Notes under the pieces: generated by a model
Told to the model about the DNA's origin: nothing
Database searches by the model: none
The model's input: only the letters and a program-made list of their open reading frames with translations
Position numbers and translations under genes: made by a program
Shown: positions 1 through 7,532 of the stretch, in pieces
Position numbering within the stretch: the first letter of the stretch is position 1
Layout: every line of letters begins with the position of its first letter
DNA from: an uncultured Eubacteriales bacterium
GTDB lineage: Bacteria; Bacillota; Clostridia; Oscillospirales; Oscillospiraceae
Direction of reading: 5' to 3'
NCBI GenBank assembly: GCA_900540635.1
Contig: UQGU01000045.1
Location: forward strand, 1-17,915
Length of the DNA: 17,915 bases

Positions 1-1
1 G

Positions 2-127
2 GATGCCGTGTGGGGGCGCGTGACCGCCAACCGTGAAGCCGGAAAATCCACCCGGTATTTTGTCGATGAGTTTCACCTCTTGCTGAAAGAGGAACAAACC
101 GCTGCTTATTCCGCAGAAATCATATAG
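2..127 (+). pseudogene. 3'-truncated fragment of a conjugative VirB4/TraE-type ATPase gene
   Basis: An open frame enters from the left edge and runs 41 codons to a TAG. Its peptide contains RVTANREAGKSTRYFVDEFH followed by LLLKEEQTAAYS. This resembles the Walker B region (hydrophobic strand then DE) of VirB4-like ATPases from integrative conjugative elements of Firmicutes. In those proteins, as I recall them, the stretch after TAAYS continues as a VEIWKRF-like sequence. Here similarity stops after about base 121, and the last ~16 bases are also the reverse complement of the yloV 3' end. The gene is therefore broken at the point where the chromosomal gene begins. VirB4 ATPases power type IV secretion during conjugation; this fragment cannot function alone. 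The family call rests on remembered sequences, not a search. Confidence 0.7.
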
Positions 128-1737
128 TAGTAAACGGGCTGGCCGCCGTTGATGAGGTTCACTTCCGCCTTGGGGCAGATGTCCGCGAACAGATCCGCGG
201 CCTTCTGGGCGTGCTTTTCCTTGGTGTCTGCTCCATAGTAGATGGTGACAAACTCCCGCTCCTCATCCCGGACCCGCTCAGCCAGGCCCTTCAGCAGCAC
301 GGTGATATCCTTGCTGGTGCCGAAGAGAGAGCCGCCGGCCATGGCCAGATAGTCACCCTCGTGGATGTCGTAGCCGTCGAAATCGGAGTTCCTGGCTGCA
401 TAGGTGATCTGCATAGTCTCCACTGTGGGCAGCACCTCGGTCATGGTCTGGGTGTTCTCCTCCACAGTGCCTTCAGGATTGAAGTTCAGCATAGCAGTGA
501 CACCCTGGGGCACGGTCTTGCTGGGGATGACCACAACCGTTTTGGGGGTCAGGCCGTTCACCTGTTCCGCCGCCATGATGATATTCTTGTTGTTGGGCAG
601 CACAAAAACAGTCTCGGCAGGGACCTTGTTTACAGCCTCCAGGATATCCTGGGTGCTGGGGTTCATGGTCTGGCCGCCGGAAATGATCTTGTCCACGCCC
701 AGATTCATGAATACATCCGCAAGGCCTTCTCCGGCGCAGACGGAAACCACGCCAATGGGCTTTTCAGGTTCGGCGATCTTGGGAGCCTTGTCCTGCTCGT
801 GCAAAACCTTCTCCGTGTGCTGCAGGCGCATATTCTCCACCTTGACGGTGATGAAATGGCCGTACTCAATGGCCTCGTGCAGAGCCTTGCCGGGGTCGTT
901 GGTATGCACATGGACCTTGATGATCTCGTCGTCGTCCACCAGCACCAGGCTGTCACCCAGGCTGTTCAGGAAAGCCCGGAGCTTTTCGGGGTCATTCTTA
1001 TTCTCCCGGCCAATGATGAACTCGGTGCAATAGGTAAAGGTGATGTCCTCGGTATTGAAGTCGGAGAAGTTGGCAGCTTCTTTGGTTGCGCCATTCTCGG
1101 CCCCGTCCTCAGGGACGACCACATCCTGGCCCTGCAGGGCCAGCAGCATGGCTTCCAGTGCCAGCGTCCAGCCCTTGCCGCCGGCATCCACAACTCCCGC
1201 CTTTTTCAGCACGGGGTTCTGGTTCACGGTATCGGCCAAGGCGATCTTTGCCTCTTCCAAGGCAGCCATCTGGACAAACTCCACATCGTTCTTCTCCTGG
1301 GCGGCGGCAGCAGCCTTAGCGGCAGCCAGCCGGGAGACGGTGAGGATGGTGCCCTCGGCGGGCTTCATAACGGCCTTATAGGCAGCGTCCACGCCTTCCT
1401 GCAGGGCCTGGGCCCACAGGATACCATCGCAGCTGTCATGGCCCTTCAGCGCCCGCTTCAGGCCCTTGAAGAGCAGAGACAGGATCACGCCGGAGTTGCC
1501 CCGTGCGCCCCGCAATGTGGCGGAAGCGGCGGTCTTGGCCACGGCGTACAGCTCGGAGCCGTCCACGCCCCGCAGATCGTTGGCTGCGGCGTGGATGGTC
1601 ATGGACATATTCGTGCCGGTGTCGCCATCGGGCACGGGGAAAACGTTCAATTCATTCAGATCCTGCTTGTGGATCTCGATCGAGGCGGCTGCGCTGAGGA
1701 TCATTCGCTTCAGTTCAGCCCCAGAAATGGTCTGCAA
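106..1737 (-). CDS. fakA: DAK2/DhaL-domain protein YloV, fatty acid kinase FakA-like
   Basis: A 543-residue protein. The N-terminal DhaL-like kinase domain (about residues 1-200) carries the nucleotide/metal motif DGDTGTNM at residues 37-44. A middle and a C-terminal DegV-like region follow, ending in the family-typical GGQPVYYYMISAE, so the protein is complete. In Staphylococcus, FakA phosphorylates fatty acids presented by a DegV-family FakB partner, feeding exogenous fatty acids into phospholipid synthesis. No FakB is visible here. I chose the TTG at 1737 because GGAGGT lies 8 bases upstream; a TTG at 1764 in the same frame lacks a ribosome site and would overlap yloU. The gene follows yloU by 19 bases, the same order as yloU-yloV in Bacillus. 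Its 3' end abuts foreign VirB4 sequence, so its native downstream neighbour is unknown. Confidence 0.9.
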   Translation of the reverse strand: MQTISGAELKRMILSAAASIEIHKQDLNELNVFPVPDGDTGTNMSMTIHAAANDLRGVDGSELYAVAKTAASATLRGARGNSGVILSLLFKGLKRALKGHDSCDGILWAQALQEGVDAAYKAVMKPAEGTILTVSRLAAAKAAAAAQEKNDVEFVQMAALEEAKIALADTVNQNPVLKKAGVVDAGGKGWTLALEAMLLALQGQDVVVPEDGAENGATKEAANFSDFNTEDITFTYCTEFIIGRENKNDPEKLRAFLNSLGDSLVLVDDDEIIKVHVHTNDPGKALHEAIEYGHFITVKVENMRLQHTEKVLHEQDKAPKIAEPEKPIGVVSVCAGEGLADVFMNLGVDKIISGGQTMNPSTQDILEAVNKVPAETVFVLPNNKNIIMAAEQVNGLTPKTVVVIPSKTVPQGVTAMLNFNPEGTVEENTQTMTEVLPTVETMQITYAARNSDFDGYDIHEGDYLAMAGGSLFGTSKDITVLLKGLAERVRDEEREFVTIYYGADTKEKHAQKAADLFADICPKAEVNLINGGQPVYYYMISAE

Positions 1738-1745
1738 TTGTTGAC

Positions 1746-1751
1746 ACCTCC
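1746..1751 (-). promoter_or_regulatory. Ribosome binding site fixing a TTG start for yloV
   Basis: On the minus strand the sequence reads GGAGGT, 8 bases, TTG. It sits in the 19-base gap between the yloU stop and yloV, and it excludes the upstream TTG at 1764. Confidence 0.75.
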
Positions 1752-1756
1752 GAAAT

Positions 1757-2110
1757 TTATCCAATCATCATGGAATCGATATAGACATTCACCGCACGGA
1801 CCTTCGTCCCGGTACACTTGGTAACCACATAGCGGACCTCGGAAATGATCGAGGTGCCAACGGCGGACAGATTGACGCCGTTGTCCACAATGATGTGCAG
1901 ATCAATGGAAATGGAATCATCGTCGTTAAAGGTCACGCGAACGCCCTTATCCACGGATTCCTTGCGCAGCAGATGATAGACATCATCCTTCATGCTGCGG
2001 GCAGCCATGCCCTTCACGCCGAAGCAATTAGACGCGGCCGTACCCACAATGCCGGTGTAAACACCGGTGGAAACATTGACGGTGCCGTTTGCATTTTCAT
2101 GACGGATCAT
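1757..2110 (-). CDS. yloU: Asp23/Gls24 family envelope stress protein YloU
   Basis: A 117-residue Asp23/Gls24-family protein. It contains the conserved stretches NGTVNVSTGVYTGIVGTAA near the N-terminus and SIDLHIIVDNGVNLSAVG in the middle, and ends in a VNVYIDSMMIG tail. The length is normal for the family. Asp23 proteins are small cytoplasmic or membrane-associated proteins linked to cell-envelope homeostasis; the exact role of YloU is not settled. The ATG is preceded by AAGGAGGA at good distance. It lies 19 bases upstream of yloV, and the two are almost always paired in Firmicutes, so co-transcription is expected. Between it and the upstream gpmI lies a 199-bp inverted-repeat element. I saw no separate promoter, so readthrough from gpmI is possible. 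Confidence 0.92.
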   Translation of the reverse strand: MIRHENANGTVNVSTGVYTGIVGTAASNCFGVKGMAARSMKDDVYHLLRKESVDKGVRVTFNDDDSISIDLHIIVDNGVNLSAVGTSIISEVRYVVTKCTGTKVRAVNVYIDSMMIG

Positions 2111-2133
2111 AGAGAGTCCTCCTTTTGAAGATA

Positions 2134-2332
2134 GGCTTCCCTTGGGGGAAGCTGTCGCGGCCCAAAGGGCCGTGACTGATGAGGGGCGGCTGGCAGGACC
2201 GACACTGAAGCAGCCTCGGCAGTCCTATTCTAATAAGGCGAAGACTTCCCTGCAAAGTTTTCTCCTCAGTGTACCGCGTCCCGCCCCTCATCCGGCCCGC
2301 CTTTGGCGGTCCACCTTCCCCCAGGGGAAGGC
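2134..2332. repeat. Inverted-repeat element, copy 1 (MITE/REP-like)
   Basis: About 199 bases bounded by imperfect inverted arms of about 55 bases (2134-2190 and 2278-2332). Each arm begins with a small hairpin of the form CTTCCC..GGGGGAAG and ends at GATGAGGGGCGG. An inner pair, ACACTGA and TCAGTGT, brings the core ends together. The right arm, read in reverse complement, is nearly identical to the left arm of the element at 9781-9970. No ORF of note is contained, so if it is mobile it is non-autonomous. It fills nearly all of the gpmI-yloU gap. I see no clear target duplication. Neither end has a T-run on the minus strand, so it is probably transcribed through. Confidence 0.8.
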
Positions 2333-2337
2333 TTGCG

Positions 2338-3900
2338 TTACACCATGCTCTCTTCCCAGCAGTCGGGAGCGGTGAGGCCCATCATCTTCACGACGGTGGG
2401 CGCTACGTTGGCCAAGCCGAAGTGGCCGTCCTTGATGTGCCACTCGTGGTCCTTATCATAGATGATAAAGGGCACAGGATTCAGAGAATGGGCAGTCCGT
2501 ACAGAAGTCTTGCCCTTCTTGGTCTCTGTCATCTGGTCGGCGTTGCCATGGTCGGCAGTGATAAGGACCGTATAGCCGTACTTGTCGGCGGCATCGATGA
2601 TGGCCTTGACGCTCTTGTCCACGCACTCCATGGCGTAGACAACGGCGTCATACACGCCGGTGTGGCCCACCATATCGCCATTGGGGAAGTTGCAGCGCAG
2701 GAACTGGAACTTGTGGGATGCCATGTTCTCCACCATCTTCTCGGTGATTTCCTTGGACTTCATGGCAGGGGCCTGCTCAAAGGGGATCACATCGGAGGGG
2801 ACCTCCTCGTAGACCTCCAGATTCTCGTCCACCTTACCGGAACGGTTGCCGTTCCAGAAATAGGTCACATGGCCGAACTTCTGGGTCTCGGACAGGGCGT
2901 ACTCATGAATACCGGCGGCGCAGAGGACCTCGGTCAGGGTGTTCTTGATGACAGGGGGCTGGACCAGATAGTCGGTGGGGATCTTCAGGTCTCCGTCGTA
3001 CTGCAGCATACCGGCAAAGAGGACGCCGGTGTAATCGCCCCGGTCGAACTTGTCAAAGTCCTTCCGGTCAAAGGCCAGAGAGATCTCCTGGGCGCGGTCG
3101 CCACGGAAGTTAAAGAGGATCACGCTGTCGCCGTTGGCAATTTTGGCCACGGGCTGGCCGTTCCGGGCCACCACAAAGGCGGGCAGGTCCTGGTCGATGC
3201 AGTTCTCCTCGGCGCGGTAGGTTTCGATTGCCTCCTTGGCAGAGGCGAACTGACGGCCCTGACCCTGAACATGGGTTCTCCAGCCGGCCTCCACCATGGG
3301 CCAGTTGGCTTCGTAGCGGTCCATGGTGATCTTCATACGGCCGCCGCCGGAGGCGATAGCGTAGTCACAGCCAGGGGTATTCAGCTCGGCAAGCACAGCC
3401 TCCAGCTGGGCCACATACTCCAGAGCAGAGGTAGCAGGCACGTCACGGCCGTCCAGCAGGATGTGGCAGTAGACCTTCTTAGCACCCTCCTTGTGGGCCT
3501 GACGCAGCATGGCGATCAGGTGGGAGATGTTGGAATGGACGTTGCCATCGGACAGCAGGCCCAGGAAATGCAGGGCATGGCCGGAAACGGCGTTGGACAG
3601 CAGCTTCTTCCAGGTAGCGGACTCATACAGCGCGCCAGACTCAATGGACTCGCTGACGAGCTTTGCGCCCTGGGAATAAATCTGGCCGCAGCCCAGAGCA
3701 TTGTGGCCAACCTCGCTGTTGCCCATATCGTCATCGGTGGGCAGACCAACGGCAGTGCCGTGGGCCTTCAGATACGTATGGGGGCAGGCAGCGAGCAAAT
3801 GGTCCAGAGTAGGGGTATTTGCGTTCTTCACAGCATCGCCGCTGCCGCCGTCGCCCTTGCCGACGCCGTCCATAATGACAAGTACAATGGGTTTTTCCAT
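2338..3900 (-). CDS. gpmI: 2,3-bisphosphoglycerate-independent phosphoglycerate mutase
   Basis: A 520-residue cytoplasmic glycolytic enzyme interconverting 3- and 2-phosphoglycerate, of normal length for the iPGM (alkaline phosphatase superfamily) family. Metal ligand Asp11 lies in VIMDGVGKG. The catalytic Ser62 lies in MGNSEVGHNALGCG. Further motifs visible are LLDGRDVPATSALEY, the NFPNGDMVGHTG ligand segment and TADHGNADQM. The ATG at 3900 is preceded by GGAGGT 7 bases upstream; an in-frame TTG 15 bases further up lacks a ribosome site. A sigma-A-like promoter lies 72-100 bases upstream of the start, and a terminator separates it from the preceding recG group. Downstream, on the same strand, lie the inverted-repeat element and yloU. 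Confidence 0.97.
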   Translation of the reverse strand: MEKPIVLVIMDGVGKGDGGSGDAVKNANTPTLDHLLAACPHTYLKAHGTAVGLPTDDDMGNSEVGHNALGCGQIYSQGAKLVSESIESGALYESATWKKLLSNAVSGHALHFLGLLSDGNVHSNISHLIAMLRQAHKEGAKKVYCHILLDGRDVPATSALEYVAQLEAVLAELNTPGCDYAIASGGGRMKITMDRYEANWPMVEAGWRTHVQGQGRQFASAKEAIETYRAEENCIDQDLPAFVVARNGQPVAKIANGDSVILFNFRGDRAQEISLAFDRKDFDKFDRGDYTGVLFAGMLQYDGDLKIPTDYLVQPPVIKNTLTEVLCAAGIHEYALSETQKFGHVTYFWNGNRSGKVDENLEVYEEVPSDVIPFEQAPAMKSKEITEKMVENMASHKFQFLRCNFPNGDMVGHTGVYDAVVYAMECVDKSVKAIIDAADKYGYTVLITADHGNADQMTETKKGKTSVRTAHSLNPVPFIIYDKDHEWHIKDGHFGLANVAPTVVKMMGLTAPDCWEESMV

Positions 3901-3971
3901 AAGTAGTACCTCCAATATCTATAACTTTACACGGGATAGGTCTTCTAAAATGGCATGATACCAGTTGTATT

Positions 3972-4000
3972 ATTTTACATCAGAAACGGGAAACTTACAA
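3972..4000 (-). promoter_or_regulatory. Putative sigma-A promoter of gpmI
   Basis: Read on the minus strand: TTGTAA, 17 bases, TAAAAT. The -10 matches 5 of 6 consensus bases and the -35 matches 4 of 6. It lies just downstream of the terminator at 4025-4076 and about 70 bases before the gpmI start, in an AT-rich gap. Confidence 0.55.
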
Positions 4001-4024
4001 CTCTTTTTTTATTTTTTCCGTTCC

Positions 4025-4076
4025 GAACAAAAAAACTTCCGGGTGTCCCCAAAAATGAGTGATAATCCCGGAAGTT
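4025..4076 (-). terminator. Rho-independent terminator after the recG / LRR-protein transcript
   Basis: A perfect 10-bp stem, AACTTCCGGG (4034-4043) with CCCGGAAGTT (4067-4076), and a 23-base loop. On the minus strand the stem is followed by a run of T. The plus strand also has a short T stretch (TTTTAATTTT), so weak bidirectional action is possible. It ends the minus-strand transcript that carries the surface-protein gene. Confidence 0.75.
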
Positions 4077-4145
4077 TTAATTTTCTGTGAAGCGACTCTG
4101 TCGTCTTTCCCCCGTTCACAGATGCAGCCTGGAAAAGATTCCGGA

Positions 4146-5048
4146 TTATCGGCTGTATCTTCCCTTTTTCTTCTTCGGCCGGAAAATCAGGATTCCAAGG
4201 CCAACCAGCGCCAGGGTAAACCCGATGAGCGCCAGGCCTACGCCGGAGCCGGAGTGCTTCTCAGGCTCCGTGGGGTCTGTGGGGAAGGTATAGGGGAATG
4301 TGGTCTGCTCCGTAGGGGCTGTAGCAGCCTCCGTGGTCGGCGCAGTGGTGGGAGCCGTCGTCGGTGCGGTCGTCGGCGCCGTAGTGGGAGCCGTCGTCGG
4401 GGCAGTTGTCGCCTCCGTCGTCGGCTGGGTGGTGGCTTCCGTGGTCTCCTCAGGCGTGTAGTGATCGTTTCCGTCGGAATCCAGGAATTCGATCCGGCCG
4501 TGGAATGCCTCCTCCAGCTGGGCAATCAGGTCCACGGACCAAGGGCTGGAGGCGGGATAATAAATGGTCACATAGCTGTCCCACAGGCAGTTGAGTTTGA
4601 AAGACGGGAAAGGACCATAGCAGTGGATGGCTTTCAGATTTTTGCAGCTATAAAGGCTCTGCTCCCCGAAAATCCGGAAGGTAGCGGGCAGGGAAATGCT
4701 GGTGAGGCCATCGCACTGGGCGAAACTGTTGGCCCCCAAAGTATGCATGGCGGAGCCGAAGTCCACATCCGTAATGGCATCGTAGTCCTTAAAGGCGTAG
4801 CTGCCCACGGTAGTCACATTTCCGGAGAAGACCACCTTGGTGATCTGGTCTTTATAAGCTGCCCAGGGGGCTGCGCCCTCTTCATAGTCATACATGGGGC
4901 CGTTGCCGCTAACGGTCAGGGTACCGTCGGCATAGGCCCAGGTCAAAGCATCGCCGCAGGCATTGGTTTCCTCCGCTGCCGCGTTCACGGCGAACAGCGC
5001 AGAAATCGCCAGCAGGCAAATAAGCATTCTAAAAATGTATTTTTTCAT
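4146..5048 (-). CDS. Secreted BspA-like leucine-rich-repeat surface protein with Thr/Pro stalk and C-terminal membrane anchor
   Basis: 300 residues. Residues 1-25 form a signal peptide (MKKY, hydrophobic core, cleavage near NAAAEE). Residues 30-190 resemble BspA/LRR_5 repeats, with an opening CGDALTWAYADGTLTVSGNG, then units such as VVFSGNVTTVGSYAFKDYDA and ISLPATFRIFGEQSLYSC. Residues 202-250 are a low-complexity stalk of APTT repeats. A membrane helix follows at about 268-289, then a basic tail (RPKKKKGRYSR). There is no LPXTG motif, so anchoring is by the helix. The ribosome site AGGAGG overlaps the stop codon of recG and the start lies 9 bases after that stop, so translation is probably coupled to recG. 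BspA-like repeats usually bind host or matrix proteins; the ligand here is unknown. Confidence 0.85.
   Translation of the reverse strand: MKKYIFRMLICLLAISALFAVNAAAEETNACGDALTWAYADGTLTVSGNGPMYDYEEGAAPWAAYKDQITKVVFSGNVTTVGSYAFKDYDAITDVDFGSAMHTLGANSFAQCDGLTSISLPATFRIFGEQSLYSCKNLKAIHCYGPFPSFKLNCLWDSYVTIYYPASSPWSVDLIAQLEEAFHGRIEFLDSDGNDHYTPEETTEATTQPTTEATTAPTTAPTTAPTTAPTTAPTTAPTTEAATAPTEQTTFPYTFPTDPTEPEKHSGSGVGLALIGFTLALVGLGILIFRPKKKKGRYSR
4314..4442. repeat. Short in-frame tandem repeat encoding the Thr-Ala-Pro stalk
   Basis: The DNA for residues 203-245 of the surface protein is built from degenerate 12-bp units. On the plus strand they have the form GGAGCCGTCGTC and encode APTT. The repeated core (about 4338-4410) is regular enough for slippage, which would change stalk length in steps of four residues without shifting the frame. 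Confidence 0.7.
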
Positions 5049-5053
5049 AGGAA

Positions 5054-5059
5054 CCTCCT
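5054..5059 (-). promoter_or_regulatory. Ribosome binding site overlapping the recG stop codon
   Basis: On the minus strand the recG stop TAG runs into AGGAGG (TAGGAGG), followed 5 bases later by the ATG of the surface-protein gene. Ribosomes finishing recG would expose or reuse this site, so the two genes are probably translationally coupled. Confidence 0.7.
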
Positions 5060-7106
5060 AGTTCATTGTTCCTTCGGTCCTGGCAAACAGGGCCGACACA
5101 CGCTTGCGCAAGGCCTGGGCCTCTTTGGTATCGGACTGGCCGAAGCGTTCGATCCACTCCTTTGAGGCCTGCTGGGCATCCCGCAATGTGGTCATATCCA
5201 GAGAAAGGTCCGCCACCCGGAAGGCGGGAAGGCCGGACTGCCGGGAGCCGAAGAAATCCCCGGGGCCCCGGAGCTTCAGATCCTCCTCGGCAATTTTGAA
5301 GCCGTCGTTGGTGGCGCACAGGGCTTTCAGGCGGCGGACGGTGTCCTCGTTCCGGTTGTGGGTGGTGAGAATGCAGTAGCTTTTGGCACTGCCCCGGCCC
5401 ACACGGCCCCGGAGCTGGTGGAGCTGGCTCAGGCCGAACCGGTCCGCATCCTCGATCACCATCAAGGTTGCATTGGGCACATCCACGCCCACTTCGATCA
5501 CCGTGGTGGCCACCAGCACATCCGCCTCGCCCCGGGCGAAGGAAGCCATAGCCTCCTCCTTCTCTGCGCTCTTCATCTGACCATGGAGCAGGCGCACCCG
5601 CAGGTCCGGGAAAACGGTTTTCTGCAGGGTTTCCGCCCAGGCGGCGGCGGACTTCACATCCAACTCCTGATTCTCCTCCACCGCAGGGCACACCACAAAA
5701 CACTGGTGCCCTTCCGTCACCTGCCTGCGGATGAAGGCGTTGATTCTGGCACGGTAGCTCTCCCCTACCAGGAAGGTATCCACCTTCTGCCGCCCGGGGG
5801 GCAGCTCATCCAGCACGGACACATCCAGGTCCCCATACATCAGCAGGGCCAGCGTCCTGGGAATGGGTGTGGCGGACATGACCAGAATATGAGGGTCCCG
5901 GCCCTTTGCACTCAGGCGGCTGCGCTGGCCCACACCGAAGCGGTGCTGCTCATCCGTGATGACCAGCCCCAGGTTGGCAAACACGGTGCTCTCGGAGATC
6001 AAGGCGTGGGTTCCCACCACAATGTGGGCCTCTCCCGAGGCCAGCGCTTCCCGGGCCACCCGCTTTTCCTTCTGGGACTGGGAACCGGTGAGCAGTACCG
6101 TGTGCACACCCAGCGGAGCAAAGAGCTTGCCCAGGGATTCGTAGTGCTGCTCTGCCAGAATTTCCGTAGGGGCCATAAGGGCCGTCTGGAAACCGTTCAA
6201 GTGGGCACAGTACGCTGCCGCAGCGGCCACCATGGTCTTGCCGCTGCCCACATCGCCCTGGACCAGCCGGTTCATGGGCGCGCCCTTTTGAAAATCCCCC
6301 AGTATTTCCTCAACAGCCCGTTTCTGCGCCCCTGTCAGTGCAAAGGGCAGCCGGGCATAAAAGGGCAACAGGTCGATGTTTTCATAGGGTGCCACCTTCT
6401 TTTCCGCCCGAGCGGCCCGCATCAGGGACAGTCCCGCCGAGAACACGAAGAACTCCTCAAAAATCAGCCTTTTCTTGGCCGCTTGGGCCTGTTCCATGGT
6501 CTGCGGATCGTGAATCACCGTATAGGCCTGGGCCGCCGGAAGCACATCGAACTCCCGCCGAATCTCCTCCGGCAGAATCTCCTCCGGGGGATCGCACACC
6601 GCAAGGGCCTGGGCAATGAGCTTGGTCAATGTGCCATTGTTGAGCCCCGCCGTCAGCGGATAGATGGGCATGATCCGCCGGGTGGCCACCGGGCGGGAAT
6701 CCGGCGTTTCAAACACAGGGTTTGTTATGCCGTAGCCGCCGTAGTCTCCGGAGACCATACCGTAAAAGATGTATTCAGAGCCATACTGCAATGTCTCTGC
6801 TGCGAATTTGGAATTAAAAAAGGCCAGGTTGATGCGCCCGGAGTAATCCGCCACAGACACCTTGGTCAGGTCCATTCCCTTTCGGATATGGGCCGTCCTG
6901 GGTGTGGTCATGACCACGGCCCGGAAGCAGGCGGGCACATCCGCCTGGAGCTGGGCGATGGGCACCAGCTTCGTCCGGTCCTCATAGCCTCTGGGAAAAT
7001 GGCAGATCAGGTCCCCCAGAGTAAAGATATTCAGATTTTCCAGCTGCTTTGCCCGGGCCGGGCCTACGCCCTTCAGGCTTGTCACTGGATCGGATAGTCT
7101 GGCCAT
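5058..7106 (-). CDS. recG: ATP-dependent DNA helicase RecG
   Basis: A 682-residue full-length RecG, the branch-migration helicase that remodels stalled forks and Holliday junctions. The N-terminal wedge/OB region (about 1-200) opens with an HhH-like segment, SLKGVGPARAKQLENL. The helicase core has Walker A GDVGSGKT at 284-291, the DEQH box at 385-388, motif III SATPIPRTLAL at 411-421, and QLRGRVGRG (motif VI) at 564-572. The C-terminal segment GPGDFFGSRQSGLP is RecG-typical. The ATG at 7106 is preceded by GGAGGT 5 bases upstream. It lies downstream of rpsT, whose terminator intervenes at 7152-7184. I saw no convincing promoter in the 50 bases before recG, so partial readthrough is possible. 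Confidence 0.98.
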   Translation of the reverse strand: MARLSDPVTSLKGVGPARAKQLENLNIFTLGDLICHFPRGYEDRTKLVPIAQLQADVPACFRAVVMTTPRTAHIRKGMDLTKVSVADYSGRINLAFFNSKFAAETLQYGSEYIFYGMVSGDYGGYGITNPVFETPDSRPVATRRIMPIYPLTAGLNNGTLTKLIAQALAVCDPPEEILPEEIRREFDVLPAAQAYTVIHDPQTMEQAQAAKKRLIFEEFFVFSAGLSLMRAARAEKKVAPYENIDLLPFYARLPFALTGAQKRAVEEILGDFQKGAPMNRLVQGDVGSGKTMVAAAAAYCAHLNGFQTALMAPTEILAEQHYESLGKLFAPLGVHTVLLTGSQSQKEKRVAREALASGEAHIVVGTHALISESTVFANLGLVITDEQHRFGVGQRSRLSAKGRDPHILVMSATPIPRTLALLMYGDLDVSVLDELPPGRQKVDTFLVGESYRARINAFIRRQVTEGHQCFVVCPAVEENQELDVKSAAAWAETLQKTVFPDLRVRLLHGQMKSAEKEEAMASFARGEADVLVATTVIEVGVDVPNATLMVIEDADRFGLSQLHQLRGRVGRGSAKSYCILTTHNRNEDTVRRLKALCATNDGFKIAEEDLKLRGPGDFFGSRQSGLPAFRVADLSLDMTTLRDAQQASKEWIERFGQSDTKEAQALRKRVSALFARTEGTMN

Positions 7107-7151
7107 AGGTCACCTCCGCATTGTTTATGCCCGCATGTACCATATAAAATG

Positions 7152-7184
7152 AAAAAACTCCCTCCAAGCAACGCTCGGAAGGAG
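7152..7184 (-). terminator. Rho-independent terminator after rpsT
   Basis: On the minus strand CTCCTTCC pairs with GGAGGGAG (8 bp, one G-U), with an 11-base loop, followed by a run of six T. It begins 16 bases after the rpsT stop. Confidence 0.8.
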
Positions 7185-7199
7185 ATATTTTCAGAGAAC

Positions 7200-7463
7200 T
7201 CAGGCCAGCTTGTTCAGCTTCAGGGTCATGCTGCTCTTCTTCCGGGCAGCGTTGTTCTTGTGCAGAAGACCCTTGGTCACAGCCTTGTCCACGGACCGCA
7301 CAGCGACAGTGTAGGCGCTCTGAGCAGCGGTCTTGTCACCGCCTTCCACAGCAGCCTCAAACTTCTTCAGGTTGGTCTTCAGCTCGGACTTGTCGGCCTT
7401 ATTCTTCTCATAAGCAATCTTGGAAGAAATGACATCCTTCTTAGAGGACTTGATGTTGGGCAT
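7200..7463 (-). CDS. rpsT: Small ribosomal subunit protein bS20
   Basis: 87 residues, lysine-rich, with the S20 pattern: MPNIKSSKKDV at the start, helical segments, then TKGLLHKNNAARKKSSMTLK near the end. S20 binds 16S rRNA in the 30S body and assembles early. The ATG follows a GAGGAGGT ribosome site 7-8 bases upstream. It has its own near-consensus promoter (7504-7532) and terminator (7152-7184), so it is a single-gene transcript with possible leakage into recG. Length and ends are normal for the family. Confidence 0.96.
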   Translation of the reverse strand: MPNIKSSKKDVISSKIAYEKNKADKSELKTNLKKFEAAVEGGDKTAAQSAYTVAVRSVDKAVTKGLLHKNNAARKKSSMTLKLNKLA

Positions 7464-7503
7464 TGATTACACCTCCTCACAACGGTATTTCATACAGTGC
7501 TGT

Positions 7504-7532
7504 ATTATAACGGAAAATTCACGTAAAATCAA
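7504..7532 (-). promoter_or_regulatory. Sigma-A promoter of rpsT
   Basis: On the minus strand: TTGATT, 17 bases, TATAAT. The -10 is perfect and the -35 matches 4 of 6. The start point would fall about 35 bases before the rpsT ATG. The -35 lies inside the last codons of the small upstream gene. Confidence 0.85.

Noticed and set aside
211..1824. Long open frame on the plus strand opposite yloV
   Set aside because: It is antisense to a complete, recognisable gene. Its peptide is His/Gly/Leu-rich with no family motif and no ribosome site; such frames are common opposite GC-rich genes.
2134..2332. Repeat copy 1 as a terminator for gpmI
   Set aside because: The hairpins are strong, but no T-run follows on the minus strand at either tip, so termination is not supported.
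2269..3906. Long open frame on the plus strand opposite gpmI
   Set aside because: It begins inside the repeat element, runs antisense through all of gpmI, and shows no domain or ribosome site.
4338..4410. Possible CRISPR-like array because of regularly repeated short units
   Set aside because: Units are 12 bp with no spacers and are in frame, coding for APTT repeats of the surface protein stalk.
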